From: Rattus norvegicus
Lineage: Eukaryota; Chordata; Mammalia; Rodentia; Muridae
DNA: 64,000 bases
NCBI RefSeq assembly: GCF_036323735.1
Contig: NC_086024.1
Location: forward strand, 63,326,924 to 63,390,923
Reading direction: 5' to 3'
Shown here: positions 1 through 9,888 of the stretch, in pieces
Layout: every line of letters begins with the position of its first letter
How positions within the stretch are numbered: the stretch's first letter is position 1
Program-made: the position numbers and the translations under genes
Notes under the pieces: generated by a model
What the model was told of the DNA's origin: nothing
Databases searched by the model: none
The model's input: only the letters and a program-made list of their open reading frames with translations

Positions 1-833
1 ATTATTACATTTGCTTTAACTAAAAAAATGATTTAGATGATTGAGATATTGTTAAAAATCACAGATAGAGGTCCCATTCCTCAGCGTTCTTTCATGTTCT
101 TTCTGTTTTTGTTTTGAAAGAATATTGAGCTTTTATTGCTTTTTTTATATTTATTTTCCATATATATTCCTCTGTGGTCGTGAGTACTTTTCTTAATTTT
201 ATTTAGGGTACGGCTGAAATGAAATAGAAGCTAATTACTGAGGACATGTACTTAGTATTTATAACAAATTAATTAATTTGAACACATCTCAGATTTCCTC
301 CTGAGGGGATAGTGACTTAAGACGTGTGCTAGCTGATGTAATCTCTCACTGTAGTCACTGGCATGTTTCTGATAATGGATAATATTTCTGTATTTTTCAA
401 AAGATTCACAACATCGTCCTTTGGGGATAATCTAAAGTGATGCATCTAGAGTTCTTTTTTGTCAGAGTGGTTATCACTGTACCCAGCATCCCCCGGTGTT
501 CCTGATCTCATTGCTTCTAAGAATTTTACCACTGAGCACTGGGTGAATTCTACCCTATTTTGTATAATCTAGTCTGCCTACCTAGATCAGAAGGTTTTGA
601 AAACTCTGACTCATTTGTTTTTCATATTTTTTTCTATATTGTTTACCACAAATGTAAAACTCAGCAGGTCATCTGGGTATTTCCCTTCTCATAAGAAATG
701 CTGTATACTTGTGTAGTGAAGTTATGCTACAGGGGAATGGTGGGTGGGACGGGGGGTGGCAGCCAATTAATTTTCAACTTTGAGACTTACCTTGCAGAGA
801 GCTAAGTTGTACCAGTGGATTCAGAGAAGCTGT
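1..833. other. Single-copy AT-rich sequence, no gene seen
   Basis: No open frame of note, no SINE/LINE signature and no tandem repeat is visible. It is ordinary AT-rich mammalian non-coding sequence that ends at the target site of a B2 insertion. Confidence 0.6.
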
Positions 834-847
834 AAAAGTTTGAAGTT

Positions 848-1014
848 GGGGCTGGAGAGATGGCTCAGTGGTTAAGAGCACTGACTGCTCTTCCAGAGGT
901 CCTGAGTTCAAATCCCAGCAACCACATGATGGCTCACAACCATCTGTAATGGGATCTGGTGTGTCTGAAGACAGCTACAGTGTAATCGTACACAAAAATA
1001 AATAAATCTTAAAA
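848..1014 (+). mobile_element. B2 SINE, full-length, with target-site duplication
   Basis: The tRNA-like head (GGGCTGGAGAGATGGCTCAG) is followed by the A/B-box region around GTTAAGAGCACTG and GTTCAAATCCC, then the B2 body and an A-rich AATAAATAAATCTT tail. A 16-bp direct repeat AAAAGTTTGAAGTTGG flanks it at 834-849 and 1015-1030, which marks L1-mediated retroposition. The perfect duplication suggests a relatively young copy. B2 RNAs are pol III transcripts, and the internal promoter boxes look intact. Confidence 0.93.
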
Positions 1015-1026
1015 AAAAGTTTGAAG

Positions 1027-1046
1027 TTGGTTGGTTGGTTGGTTGG
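1027..1046. repeat. (TTGG)5 microsatellite
   Basis: Five perfect TTGG units begin inside the downstream copy of the B2 target-site duplication, so the array probably grew from the duplicated GTTGG after the insertion. Confidence 0.85.
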
Positions 1047-1047
1047 T

Positions 1048-1640
1048 TTTTGTTTTTGTTTTGTTCTTGATTTTTATTTATTTTTTCTACCCTCTCACTG
1101 TAGAGGTGCCTACTCTAATGATAACTTTCCTAATGCAGAGCTCATGGCTACTGAAAGAGGCATTCTCTTTCAACAGTGCACTTAAAAGTAAGGCAGTGGT
1201 AACGCCATCATGGGCCGCCAGAACACACAGTAGCAGTAGCATGTCTGCTGTGCAAAGTCCTGCGGTGAGTCTGTGGAAGCATTAACTTACCTCCCCCTGT
1301 TCGATGATTACCACTGTTGTAGGCAAAACGGGAATGAATGTCTTTGCAGAGACAAAAGTGGTTCAAGAATGCTCTTCATAAACACTTGCAGTTTTGTGAC
1401 TATAGGGACTGGAGGAAGCTCTGAGTGGGTGGAGTCCTGAAGAAATGTGTGCTGTTGACATGGGCAAACCACGTCAAGAACACCCCAAAACCTCAGATCC
1501 ATGAAGGAATAGCAAAGCCCCTGTGTCAGCCACCCCCACCCCCTACCCTGTGAGGCTCAGAGGGATGGTGAACCTTACTCAGGGGACCACGTGTGTCAAC
1601 AACTTTTGCAGAAAATGTCCTTCTTAGCTCCCCCTTTCTT
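1048..1640. other. Single-copy sequence, no gene seen
   Basis: T-rich start followed by mixed sequence. Short open frames occur on both strands (for example 1031-1285 and 1308-1502) but show no recognisable protein or codon structure. Confidence 0.5.
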
Positions 1641-1960
1641 ACACAGACTGTTCCCCTAAAGAGACTGCGCCCATGGAGATTCACTAAACCTGTCTCCTTG
1701 CTTTCTCACAAACTCTGCCTTCTCCTTTCTCTGACTGTAATAACCCTGCCTCCTTGTTCAGCTGTATACAATAACCCTGCTTTCCTGTGCAGCTCTATAA
1801 AACCACACAGAGCTTACAGCGTGCTGCAGCTTCTCTGGATGGGAGTCCAGACCACTTGTCCCCAGCTTTCTGTCCATGTGTATCCATGTGACAGGTAGAC
1901 GGATGCCTTCCTTTGATGCGCCATGTGTGACATGTAACTGAAATTTTCTGTGTGTATCAT
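1640..1960 (+). mobile_element. Degraded endogenous-retrovirus LTR-like segment
   Basis: The stretch resembles a rodent ERV LTR. It has a pyrimidine-rich U3-like part, a TATA-like CTATAAAA at about 1795-1802, then a U5-like part (GCTTCTCTGGATGGGAGTCC). Two tandem 31-bp units (1739-1769 and 1770-1800, both beginning AATAACCCTG) lie just upstream of the TATA box. No retroviral gene adjoins it, so it would be a solo LTR. Family and exact ends are not certain. Confidence 0.45.
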
Positions 1961-2394
1961 CAGGCCACACTACCTCCAGTCTGAACTTTTTAATGGACAG
2001 ATAAAATACACTGGAGTTCTGGTTCCTCTGAGTGAATAGGGCTTCTGCCCGCCCAGGAAACCAGACTGTGGTTTTCCTCTGGCTCTTAGGAGACTGGGGC
2101 CCAGCCAGAAGGGGGGAGGGGACTCTGCCCATGTGGTTGGGATTTCTCCTATGAGCTCGAGTTCCTGTTCCCTTTCCACTCAGTCCGAACCTTGATCCCC
2201 CCCCCCCAGTTTTGTTCTGATTTTCTATTTTATCTCCATGTTTAAGGATTATGATTTGAGAATTCAGTACAAAACTAAACACAGCACACCCTTTTCCTGT
2301 TACTTATAGCAGAAAATAGAGTTCATAAAACTAAAAATGAGACTTTCATGTATTTTGAGTTAACTTTGCAGATGTAAAAACATTTAATATAAGT
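1961..2394. other. Single-copy sequence with short C run
   Basis: No gene or clear repeat. An 11-base C run sits at 2197-2207. A 174-codon minus-strand frame spans 1758-2282 but has no recognisable domain and runs through the LTR-like segment. Confidence 0.45.
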
Positions 2395-2420
2395 TATTTA
2401 TTTTATTTGTGGGGGGGGGC

Positions 2421-2463
<43 letters not shown>

Positions 2464-2593
2464 ACGTGCGTGCGCGTCTGCCTGCATGGAGGTGGACATC
2501 AGATGACAGCTTGTGAGGGTCAGTCCTTGGGACCAAACTCAGTTGATCAGGCTTGGTAATGCGAGCCTTTACCATGTAGCCACCTGGCCAGTA
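2395..2593 (-). mobile_element. B3 SINE, antisense, with expanded TG tail
   Basis: Read on the minus strand it carries the B3 landmarks: a tRNA-like head ending near 2590, then the GTCATCTGATGTCC / CCTCCATGCAGGCAGACG region and a CA-rich tail. On the plus strand the tail appears as a TG run at 2423-2460, followed by GCGCACGTGCGTGCGCG. The CA tail of B3 elements is a known seed for microsatellite growth. Moderately diverged. Confidence 0.7.
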
Positions 2594-3040
2594 TGACTTT
2601 GTAGGTCTTTTAAGTGGATTATATACAGTATTAAGTCAATGTAGCTGGAGACAAACGGGCATTTCTGGGTTTGTGGGAATTCCTAAAAATATTTTTAAAC
2701 TTCATATTCATTAATAACTTATAATTTTCATTAGTGTGAGTTGGGAGTTTTAAATGGGGACTCCTTTCATAAATATTAATCTCTGACACTGAGAATGTTT
2801 AGTGTGTTTAAAGGCATCTTTCTAGGTGTTTGGGCATGGATTAACTGTTATACCTTATGATATGTTATGGTTCATTCATGTTGCTCTAAGCAGCAAGTCT
2901 TTCTGGAACCCAGCAAAGGCACTGACAAATGTCGAGAGTCTGATGAGGGCCAGCATCTTGGTTGGTAGGTAGTTCCTTCTTACATTCTATGAGTTCCTAT
3001 TTATGAAGACTCTATTCTCCTACAAATGTACTATATAACT
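2594..3040. other. Single-copy AT-rich sequence
   Basis: No gene, RNA or repeat signature seen. Confidence 0.5.
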
Positions 3041-3045
3041 ATCTT

Positions 3046-3425
3046 AGTTGATTCTATTGTGATAAGGACCATGACCAAAAGCCACTTGGAGAGGAAATAC
3101 TATGTTAGCTCATAGTTGTAGACTGCCATGAAGGGGCTTCAGGGCAGGAACTCAAGGTAGAACCTTGAAGCAGGAGAGGCCATGGAGGAGTACTGCTTAC
3201 TAGCTTGCTCCACGTGGCTTGCTCTGCCTTCTTCTTACAACCCAGGGCTACCTGCCAGTGAGTGGCACAATTACAGTAGGCTGGATTATCCCTCATCAAT
3301 CATTAATCAAGAAAATGCCATTTAGATTTGCCTTAAGGCAATAGGATGGAGACATTTTCTCAATTGAGGTTTCTCTTTGTAGATAAGTGCAGTTTATGTC
3401 AAGTTGACAAAACATCTCACCAGGA
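3046..3425 (-). mobile_element. Rodent LTR-like interspersed repeat, antisense
   Basis: The minus strand starts near TTGTCAACTTGACATAAACTGC, continues through a GAGAAAATGTCTCC block and a GCAGAGCAAGCC block, and ends with TTTTGGTCATGGTCCTTATCACAATAGAATC. The same family occurs in sense orientation at 18445-18866. This is a common rodent repeat about 0.4 kb long. The TG...CA-style ends suggest an LTR, but I do not assign a family name. Confidence 0.6.
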
Positions 3426-3526
3426 ATCACAGTGCCTTACTCAGGCATGCACTCACCATGTGCATTTTGAGGAGACCTAAGCCTTCTTTCTGTCACATTA
3501 TCTTCCCCATGACCACTGGGCTAGAC

Positions 3527-3527
<1 letters not shown>

Positions 3528-3558
<31 letters not shown>

Positions 3559-3571
3559 CGTGTGTGTGTGT
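3528..3571. repeat. TG/CG alternating microsatellite
   Basis: Alternating purine-pyrimidine for about 44 bp, (TG)n then (CG)5 then (TG)5. The central CG block is unusual in a methylated mammalian genome and gives the tract Z-DNA potential. Confidence 0.9.
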
Positions 3572-4463
3572 TGGGAGCAGGGAGGAACTAGCACTTGAAT
3601 GCTGGCCTTCTCCTGTAGACTCTTACTTGTTAATGATTTTGTGCTGTCTGTCTTAGGGCTTTCAGCATTACAGTGTCTTCTTGTCCCCTCATCAACTGCT
3701 TATCCGTGTCTCAGTCACTGGCTCACCAGATACACAAGCAGCACAGACTGACCAGAGAGCCACAGAGGAACCAATAGCAGAACAGGGATCTGTAGACAGA
3801 AAGTACTCTGATCCTCAGGAAAGCCTCAGGGCGCTGTCATTGAAGGATGACTTAAAGAGGTCTGAGGCCATGAAGGTAGTAAGGACGGTTGGTCATCAAG
3901 TACAGGAAGCCAAAGTTCTGGAATAAGGGGCACCGTATATTTGAGGACAAGAGGAAGATGAATGCTTGAAAGAGGTAAAGTAGTTATGGTTGGAACAAGT
4001 AATGTTCTGGAGTTGAAAAATACCAAAAGGTCTCATTCTGAGGGATTTCATCATGTGAAAAGTCATAAAACAATAAATATAAAATTAAGCTGAGAGAATT
4101 GCTTTGGGAAGTTGGCACTGGGTCACACTTTTTTTTTTAGGTCTGTTGGTAGCCTCTGTAATAAGCCCTGTTATTGGTTCCATTTATCTTTTGACATAGA
4201 AGCTAAGCCATCATGTGTAAAATCATGCTTTTTATGGCGTATGTCTCACTCTCCGAGACTGGAGCTTTGGCACAGTCTGGGTCACTGTTGCCTCGATTCA
4301 GAAGACATTTTGAATGATGTATATTATGGATGAATTCTGTAACTAGCCTGTGAAATATATAGTAAATCACCATGACTTTACCCTGGTATAATGCAGTAGA
4401 ATTTATGTCAGCGATGTGTCTGCCTGTGATAAAATTGCTTGTTAATTCTGAATAGATGACTGG
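3572..4463. other. Single-copy sequence, one unexplained 81-codon frame
   Basis: An ATG-initiated frame at 3681-3926 encodes an 81-residue polar peptide rich in Q, E, K and D. I recognise no family, see no splice or promoter context, and treat it as chance. The rest is AT-rich with a T run near 4131-4138. Confidence 0.4.
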
Positions 4464-4464
4464 T

Positions 4465-4507
<43 letters not shown>
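4464..4507. repeat. (GT)n microsatellite
   Basis: About 20 GT units preceded by TAC, giving 44 bp of alternating purine-pyrimidine. Confidence 0.92.
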
Positions 4508-4509
<2 letters not shown>

Positions 4510-4557
4510 CATGTGTATTGTTCACCATAATAATTCACATTTTTTAGAAGTGGTGTT

Positions 4558-4740
4558 CATAAAGTGAGTTCAGGGGCACATGCCTGTGATCCTAGCCTTG
4601 AGAAGGAGGAGGAAGAGGAGGAGAAAGAGGAGGAGGAAGAGGGATGGACGGGGGAGGAAGAGGGGAGATGGAGGAGGTAGAAAGAGCAGGAGTTCATGGC
4701 TGCTCTGCTGTACATGGGGTTCTGTTTCAACTTAAAAAAA
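4558..4740 (+). mobile_element. B1-like SINE remnant expanded by a purine tract
   Basis: GGGGCACATGCCTGTGATCC matches the start of a B1 or related 7SL-derived SINE. Instead of the normal body it runs into a pure purine tract at 4600-4644 and further GGA-rich sequence to about 4690, before GTTCATGGCTGCTCTG and an A-rich end at 4734-4742. The element appears to have lost much of its body to GGA-repeat growth. Family call is tentative. Confidence 0.45.
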
Positions 4741-5034
4741 AATCAAAGTGATGCTCAAAGTGAACTTCTTTCTACTATGTCTTCTTTCGTCCTCTGAAAT
4801 CCAGTTCCTAGAAGCTTCTGTCAATAGTTGGTTGCCCAGTGCCTTGAAACTTCTCAATGTTGTCTGTGTACTTGGTAATTGAAATCTGAATTCAAATGTC
4901 AGAGTGTAGCATATGATCCATTCCTTATGGAGGAATTTGTTCTGAGAGCTTCTTTTAGTTCACATGATACTGTGTGTGCTCATTCTAAATATCTGCTAGT
5001 GTGTGTACACACACGTGTGTATATTCTATATATT
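4741..5034. other. Single-copy sequence
   Basis: No gene or repeat signature seen apart from a short CACACACGTGTGTATA-type alternating stretch at 5008-5022. Confidence 0.45.
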
Positions 5035-5260
5035 TATGGAGTCTGGAGGTAGATATTGGTTGGCCTTCGTGATTGCTCTCCACCTTATTTTTTGAGACAC
5101 TCTCTCACTGAACCTGGGCCTCACTGATTCATCAAGACTGGCTGGTCAGTGAACCTGTCCCCTTCTCCTGGCTGGTCAGTGAACCCGTCCCCTTCTCCTG
5201 GCTGGTCAGTGAACCCGTCCCCTTCTCCTGGCTGGTCAGTGAACCTCTCCCCTTCTCTCC
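5035..5260 (-). mobile_element. B4 SINE, antisense, interrupted by tandem expansion
   Basis: The plus strand shows the antisense B4 landmarks: CTCTCCACCTTATTTTTTGAGACA, TCTCTCACTGAACCTGGGCC, then GACTGGCTGGTCAGTGAACC. The last motif is amplified into a 30-bp minisatellite. Confidence 0.7.
5138..5257. repeat. 30-bp minisatellite, four copies, within B4
   Basis: Four head-to-tail 30-bp units at 5138-5167, 5168-5197, 5198-5227 and 5228-5257 each begin CTGGCTGGTCAGTGAACC. Units differ only at a few positions (CCTGTCC, CCCGTCC, CCTCTCC). The unit begins in B4 sequence, so the array was created from the SINE. Confidence 0.93.
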
Positions 5261-5335
5261 AGCCTTGGATTATATATATTCATGCTACCATATGTGTGTT
5301 TTTAAGTTCTGGGGATTTAAATTCATGTCCTCATG

Positions 5336-5501
5336 CTTACATGATTACAATATATATTGTATTGTCTTCACATACACCAGAAGAGGGCATCAGATCTCAT
5401 GACAGATGGTTGTGAGCCACCATGCGGTTGTTGGGATTTGAACTCTGGACCTCTGGAAGAGCAGTCAGTGCTCTTAACCACTGAGCCATCTCTCCAGCCC
5501 C
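5336..5501 (-). mobile_element. B2 SINE, antisense
   Basis: The minus strand starts GGGGCTGGAGAGATGGCTCA at 5500 and continues through GGTTAAGAGCACTGACTGCT, the B box region and CACCAGAAGAGGG (plus strand). Its A-rich tail is degraded to an AT-rich stretch near 5336-5370. Confidence 0.88.
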
Positions 5502-5504
5502 TAA

Positions 5505-5777
5505 GACAACTCTTATAGGGACAATATTTAATTGGGGCTGGCTTACAGGTTCAGTGTTCAGTTCATTATTATCAAAGGGGCAGCTTTTAGCCAGGCCTGG
5601 TGCAGCAGGAGCTGAGAGTTCTATATCTTCAGTGGAGGCTGCTAGCAGAATACTGACTTCCAGGCAGCTAGGATGAGGGTATTAAAGCTCACACCCACAG
5701 TGACACACCTACTCCACCAAGGCCATACCTCCACATAGTGCCACTCCCTGGGCCAAGCATATTCAAACCACCACATA
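5505..5777 (-). mobile_element. ORR1-type MaLR LTR, antisense, partial
   Basis: The plus strand contains CAACTCTTATAGGGACAATA, TTAATTGGGGCTGGCTTACAGG, GAGCTGAGAGTTCTATATCTTC and AGTGCCACTCCCTGGGCCAA, which are the antisense landmarks of the rodent ORR1 LTR. A second, better-preserved copy is at 9889-10212. No internal retroviral sequence adjoins. Confidence 0.75.
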
Positions 5778-5792
5778 ATTTTTATCTATTTA

Positions 5793-6000
5793 GGAGCTGG
5801 AGAAATGGCTAGTTTAAGAGCACTAGCTTTTCTTTTAGAAGATCCAGGGTTGATTCCCAGCACCTCCACAGCAACTTACAACTATTTAACTCCAGCCTCA
5901 GGAACTATCACCCTCTGTGGCTTTTATGGGCACCAAGCATACATGTGGTACATAGACATAATACAGGAAAAATACCCAATCAAGTAAAAACAAGAATTAA
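5793..6000 (+). mobile_element. RSINE1/B2-type SINE, diverged
   Basis: It has a tRNA-like head (GGAGCTGGAGAAATGGCTAG), a degraded B box (GATCCAGGGTTGATTCCCAG) and a body ending in CATACATGTGGTACATAGAC and an A-rich tail. This matches the RSINE1 class better than B2 proper. Confidence 0.65.
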
Positions 6001-6009
6001 AAAAGTGTT

Positions 6010-6205
6010 AAAATTCATTTATTTATATTAAAAAATGTTATCTTTTCATGTGGGGTGTAGTCATACCATAGTGCCTATGAGGAGGTCAATGAACAACTCG
6101 TGGGAGTCAGTTCATCTCTTTTACTGTATGGATTCTAGGAATAATACTCAGGTGATCAGGCTTGGAGGGAAGTTCTCAGCCATCTTGCTGCCTCCATGTT
6201 TTATT
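6010..6205 (-). mobile_element. B3 SINE, antisense, diverged
   Basis: Antisense B3 landmarks are GAGGTCAATGAACAACTCGT, GGGAGTCAGTTCATCTC and GGTGATCAGGCTTGGAGG. The T-rich start at 6015-6040 corresponds to its A-rich tail. Confidence 0.65.
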
Positions 6206-7454
6206 GTTCGTATTGGTTTCTGACCTCATCTTTCCCTTTGGTGGTCATTAGAACGTGTAGCATGCATTTGACCTGAAATGTGGGAGCAATATTCTTGAGT
6301 TCTCTGAGCTTTGTTTCTAGTGGAGGAGGTAGAGGTCAATAGACAATTTTGATTTACACAATCCTGGATGGTGAGTGGCAGCCAAGTTAAGTGCATAACT
6401 ATAAGTGGTTTCTGGGAAACTGGAAAAAGCTCTCTTCTAGGTGTGGGGGTGGGCCACAAGGCCTTTCATTGAATATTATGTTGTAGTTCTCCAGGCTGAT
6501 TTGGTAGGGAGGAAGAAACTGGAAGGAAGAAACTGGAAGCTTCCACAGCAACTTTTCTCTGATGGCAAATGAATCACTTTTTCATAGCTGTCCTGTCTTC
6601 TTCCCAAAGGGAGTGGACATACTACTGACGGTGTTATTTCACCACCCAATGCATATCTGTTCTCAACTGAATCTCAAGGGAGTACCAGGCATCACAAAAG
6701 AGCAGTCTTCAGATTAACTTCCCTTGATGTAATCTAATATCTACTGTTGTTTCTCATGGTTTCTCTTACCTAAATGGTAGCTATAGCAAGAATACAAAAT
6801 GCTTCAGGCTAAATATGCCTTGTGTGTAATTAGGAAGAGTTCTGAGCGTTGGCATATGCAAGTTTGAAACACAGCTCATTCTTGTTGCCAGCATTTATTT
6901 TTGTTAAAATATTTTAGTCTAAAAATAAAGAATATGATTATAAAATTATAACTTTTGGAATTAAGAGATTCAAATACTATTTATAAATCCTTGTTTTGAA
7001 AATATGTATCAGGATTTAACTTAAGCAATCATTCCACAGAAACAAAAACCTCATCATTTTCCCATACATTTAAATTCTTAAATTTAAAACCATAAAAACA
7101 GTCGGTTTCCCTACAGTTATGAGATTAGTAGTATGTGACTGGGTTCAGATATGAAGAAATGCATTTAGAAATGTGAGAGTGGCTATTTGTTTCTCCTGTC
7201 ATGTCCATTTGCTGGTTATCATACTGTATCTGTTTTTCCTTATACATGCATATTATAGAGTTTCTGGCTCAACTTCAGGCTTTTTTATATTGCTTATTTT
7301 GTTTTGATAGGGAGTGTTGTAATTTTTCCCCCTTTTTAGTTTTTTTCTCTGTTTATTTGGTTAGCTGAAAGGAAATTTCCCTTCGAATGATGTATGTATG
7401 TAAAAAGATCTGGGAATGTAAAAGTAAACTCAATGTATTCACTATCTCAGTCAA
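6206..7454. other. Single-copy sequence, no gene seen
   Basis: About 1.2 kb with no SINE, LINE or tandem signature recognised; increasingly AT-rich toward 6900-7100. Short open frames on both strands look random. Confidence 0.5.
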
Positions 7455-7625
7455 TCGATTTACCAACTTAGTGAATTCCTACTGTATGCAATGAGAGCTA
7501 CTAAGTGGGAGACACACCATTACCTTCCCTGACCTTATGGGACTCTACAATGAAGTGTTCGGGACAGACATTCATTGAGCAAACAAATAAATGCATAATT
7601 ATCAACTGTGTAAAGGCACATAATA
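7455..7625 (+). mobile_element. L2-like ancient LINE fragment
   Basis: The order of motifs resembles the L2 3' region: a CCTACTGTATGC block, a CTTCCCTGACCTTATGGGAC block (L2: CCTGCCCTCATGGAG) and a CATTCATTGAGCAAACAAATAAA block. It is highly diverged, as expected for an element older than the rodent lineage. Confidence 0.5.
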
Positions 7626-7858
7626 AACCATTTTCTCCTTTTAGAGAGAATAAGGAGTCATTATTGAAGAAGGGCTGTCCCGCTTAGACATGGAGCCCTG
7701 AGCTGATCAGGGCTTGTCCCTGCTGGTGTTTCTATGCACTCATTGATTTGTTTTTCTAGGCTCTACACCAAGGTGCCGTGCTTTAAGAATGTGAATTCCT
7801 CTTATGTTTTTCTCTTTTTTAGTGTTATGAAAGTGCTTCTTAGATTATTTAGAATTCA

Positions 7859-7968
7859 AGCATATATATATATATATGTATATATATATATGAAATGTGT
7901 GAAACAAAAACACACTAGAGGACATTTTATACAATCACACACACACATATATATATATATATGTATAT
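7859..7968. repeat. Paired (TA)n microsatellites
   Basis: An AT-alternating run at 7859-7893 and a second (CA)n-(TA)n run at 7936-7967 are separated by about 40 bp. Both are self-complementary and could extrude as cruciforms or slip during replication. Confidence 0.85.
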
Positions 7969-8375
7969 TGCAAAGACACATAATTTCTTATAGCAGCAAA
8001 TGGTTTCTGTTTGTCGACTTGGCGCAGAGAGTAGAGACCATCTTTGCTCTCCTTGTGCTTATGATTCTTCCTTCAGTGCTTGCCTCTTTCATGCGCTGCA
8101 ATAATCATGAAGTACGGAGCCTTGAGATGTCAGGCATGAGCAAAGCAAGGTGTTTCCTGCATGACTACTTTATATCTTACATGTCGGAGTCCTGTACAAC
8201 AGTTTTTTGATGCTGAAATACACAACAGCATTCCTTGAATGCCACCAAACAGTTTCAGCTTCCTAGGCCAAATCTCTGCCCTTCTACCCTACGGCACCCA
8301 CTCCTACATCTCTAGCTGGCTAAGGGGAAGGTGTAATGAGCTGTTCTCATAGGCCTAGAAGTGACTTTTGGGAAA
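7969..8375. other. Single-copy sequence
   Basis: No gene or repeat signature. Open frames that cross this region continue into the flanking simple repeats. Confidence 0.45.
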
Positions 8376-8378
8376 TTC

Positions 8379-8398
8379 TCTCTCTGTCTCTCTCTGTC

Positions 8399-8453
<55 letters not shown>

Positions 8454-8476
8454 AGCTCTCTAGCTCTCTGGCTCTC
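8379..8476. repeat. (CT)n / TCTG polypyrimidine microsatellite
   Basis: An almost pure run of CT dinucleotides with regular TCTG and CTAG interruptions lies immediately upstream of the hexamer array. It is strand-asymmetric (pyrimidine on plus) and may form triplex DNA. Confidence 0.9.
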
Positions 8477-8479
8477 TCA

Positions 8480-8930
8480 CTGTATTTGTATCTGCATCTG
8501 CATCTGCATCTGCATCTGTATCTGTATCTGTATCTATCTGTATCCCTATCTGTATCCATATCCGTATCCCTATCCGTATCCGTATCCCTATCCGTATCTA
8601 TCTGTATCTGTATCTGTATCTGTATCTGTATCTGTATCTGTATCTGTATCTGTATCTGTATCTGTATCTGTATCTGTATCTGTATCTGTATCTGTTCTGT
8701 ATCTGTATCTGTATCTATCTATATCCCTATCCATATCCATATCTGTATCCCTATCCGTATCCGTATCTGTATCTGTATCTATCTGTATCCCTATCCATAT
8801 CCATATCCGTATCCCTATCCCTATCCGTATCCGTATCCGTATCCGTATCCGTATCCGTATCCGTATCCGTATCCGTATCTGTATCTGTATCTGTATCTGT
8901 ATATTTGTATCTATCTGTATCAGTATCTAT
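8480..8930. repeat. Hexanucleotide TGTATC-type satellite array
   Basis: About 450 bp of the hexamer TGTATC with variant blocks: TGCATC (about 8499-8517), mixed TATCCC/TATCCG/TATCCA blocks, a long pure TGTATC block (about 8600-8695), and nine perfect CCGTAT units at 8825-8878. Blocks of like variants are clustered, as expected when slippage homogenises neighbours. The hexamer has no stop codon in several frames, so open frames of 157-203 codons cross it on the plus strand; these are not genes. Confidence 0.95.
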
Positions 8931-9097
8931 ACTTACGTGGTCATTGTGAACATTGTTGATCAGAATAACTAAAGGTCTCACAAGTAAGCATGTTGCAATA
9001 CATATCATTGAAAAACCTCTTGACCATACATAGGGAATATCAGCAGCCCGTGGTACAGCACAGGTTCTCTCATCCTTTTACATGGAAGCCTTTAAAG

Positions 9098-9284
9098 GAT
9101 TGGTTCTCCACCTGTGGGTTTCCACTCCCTTGGGAGTTGCCTATCAGATATTTTCATTACAGTTCATAACGGTAGCAAAATTTCAGTTATGAAGGGGCAA
9201 CAAAATAATTTTATGGTTGGGGGTCACTGCAACACAAGGAACTGTATTGTAGGGTCACACCGTTAGGAAGGTTGAGAACCACTG
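9098..9284 (-). mobile_element. hAT-Charlie-type MITE (URR1-like)
   Basis: 187-bp element ending at the right in the hAT-type inverted repeat GGTTGAGAACCACTG (9270-9284), with a degraded partner GATTGGTTCTCCACC at 9098. It is flanked by an 8-bp target duplication, CTTTAAAG (9090-9097) and CTTTTAAG (9285-9292), matching at 7 of 8. The internal GGGGTCACTGCAACAC and CATAAAATTATTTT (minus) are shared with the copy at 55742-55928. Non-autonomous; no transposase. Confidence 0.75.
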
Positions 9285-9292
9285 CTTTTAAG

Positions 9293-9888
9293 GCTTTCAG
9301 TGTTCAGACCTTCCCTGAGGAAAGGCATCCTTTTCCTAGCCTAGGATGTTCAGGACTCCTTTATCTGATGGCAGCTGTCTGTTTACGTTCTGCTTTCTCA
9401 GCTTCTCCTTCCCTGGGACAACCTGGTGCTTTGGTGGTAACCAGCACTTCTGTTCCATCCTCGTGAGCTCTGAACATTGCGTTTGTTCCACATTGGAGTC
9501 CTGCTTTCTGTAGAAGTCCTGTTCATCCTCCTTGCTGTTCTTGCCACCCGCCACCCCCAACCCCCGCACATTGCCACAGTGCTCAGTCACCCCTCTTATA
9601 CTCTCTTGGACTGTAACTTATCTTATAGTCTCACTTGAATCTTTGCTAATCTGTAATATTTTTGGCTTTGGGTCTGGCTGACACCAAATGTCATTTATTT
9701 TGCAGTGTCTCGTTGACATTTAACATTTCTTGGCTAGTAGGTAGAATTTAAATGTGTTAGGTATTTATCCAGGACCAGCAGTGTATAAAGTAATACTTTG
9801 TATCCTTATGCAAAGGTGAGTGAAACTTGACTGTGACTTCAGGGCCACACAGCACAGTAAAATTAGTACAAGATGCAAGGTGGGATAG
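9293..9888. other. Single-copy sequence
   Basis: No gene seen. A C-rich stretch (CACCCGCCACCCCCAACCCC) lies near 9544-9565. Confidence 0.5.

Noticed and set aside
1595..1898. 101-codon plus frame as a gene
   Set aside because: It runs through the LTR-like segment and its 31-bp duplication; no protein similarity is evident.
3681..3926. 81-codon frame with polar, protein-like composition
   Set aside because: No recognisable family, no splice or promoter context, and one such frame is expected by chance in 64 kb. Kept only as a note.
8361..9008. Open frames of 203, 157 and 85 codons
   Set aside because: Produced by CT and hexanucleotide repeats that contain no stop codons in these frames; products are pure SL, CI, YP or DT dipeptide runs.
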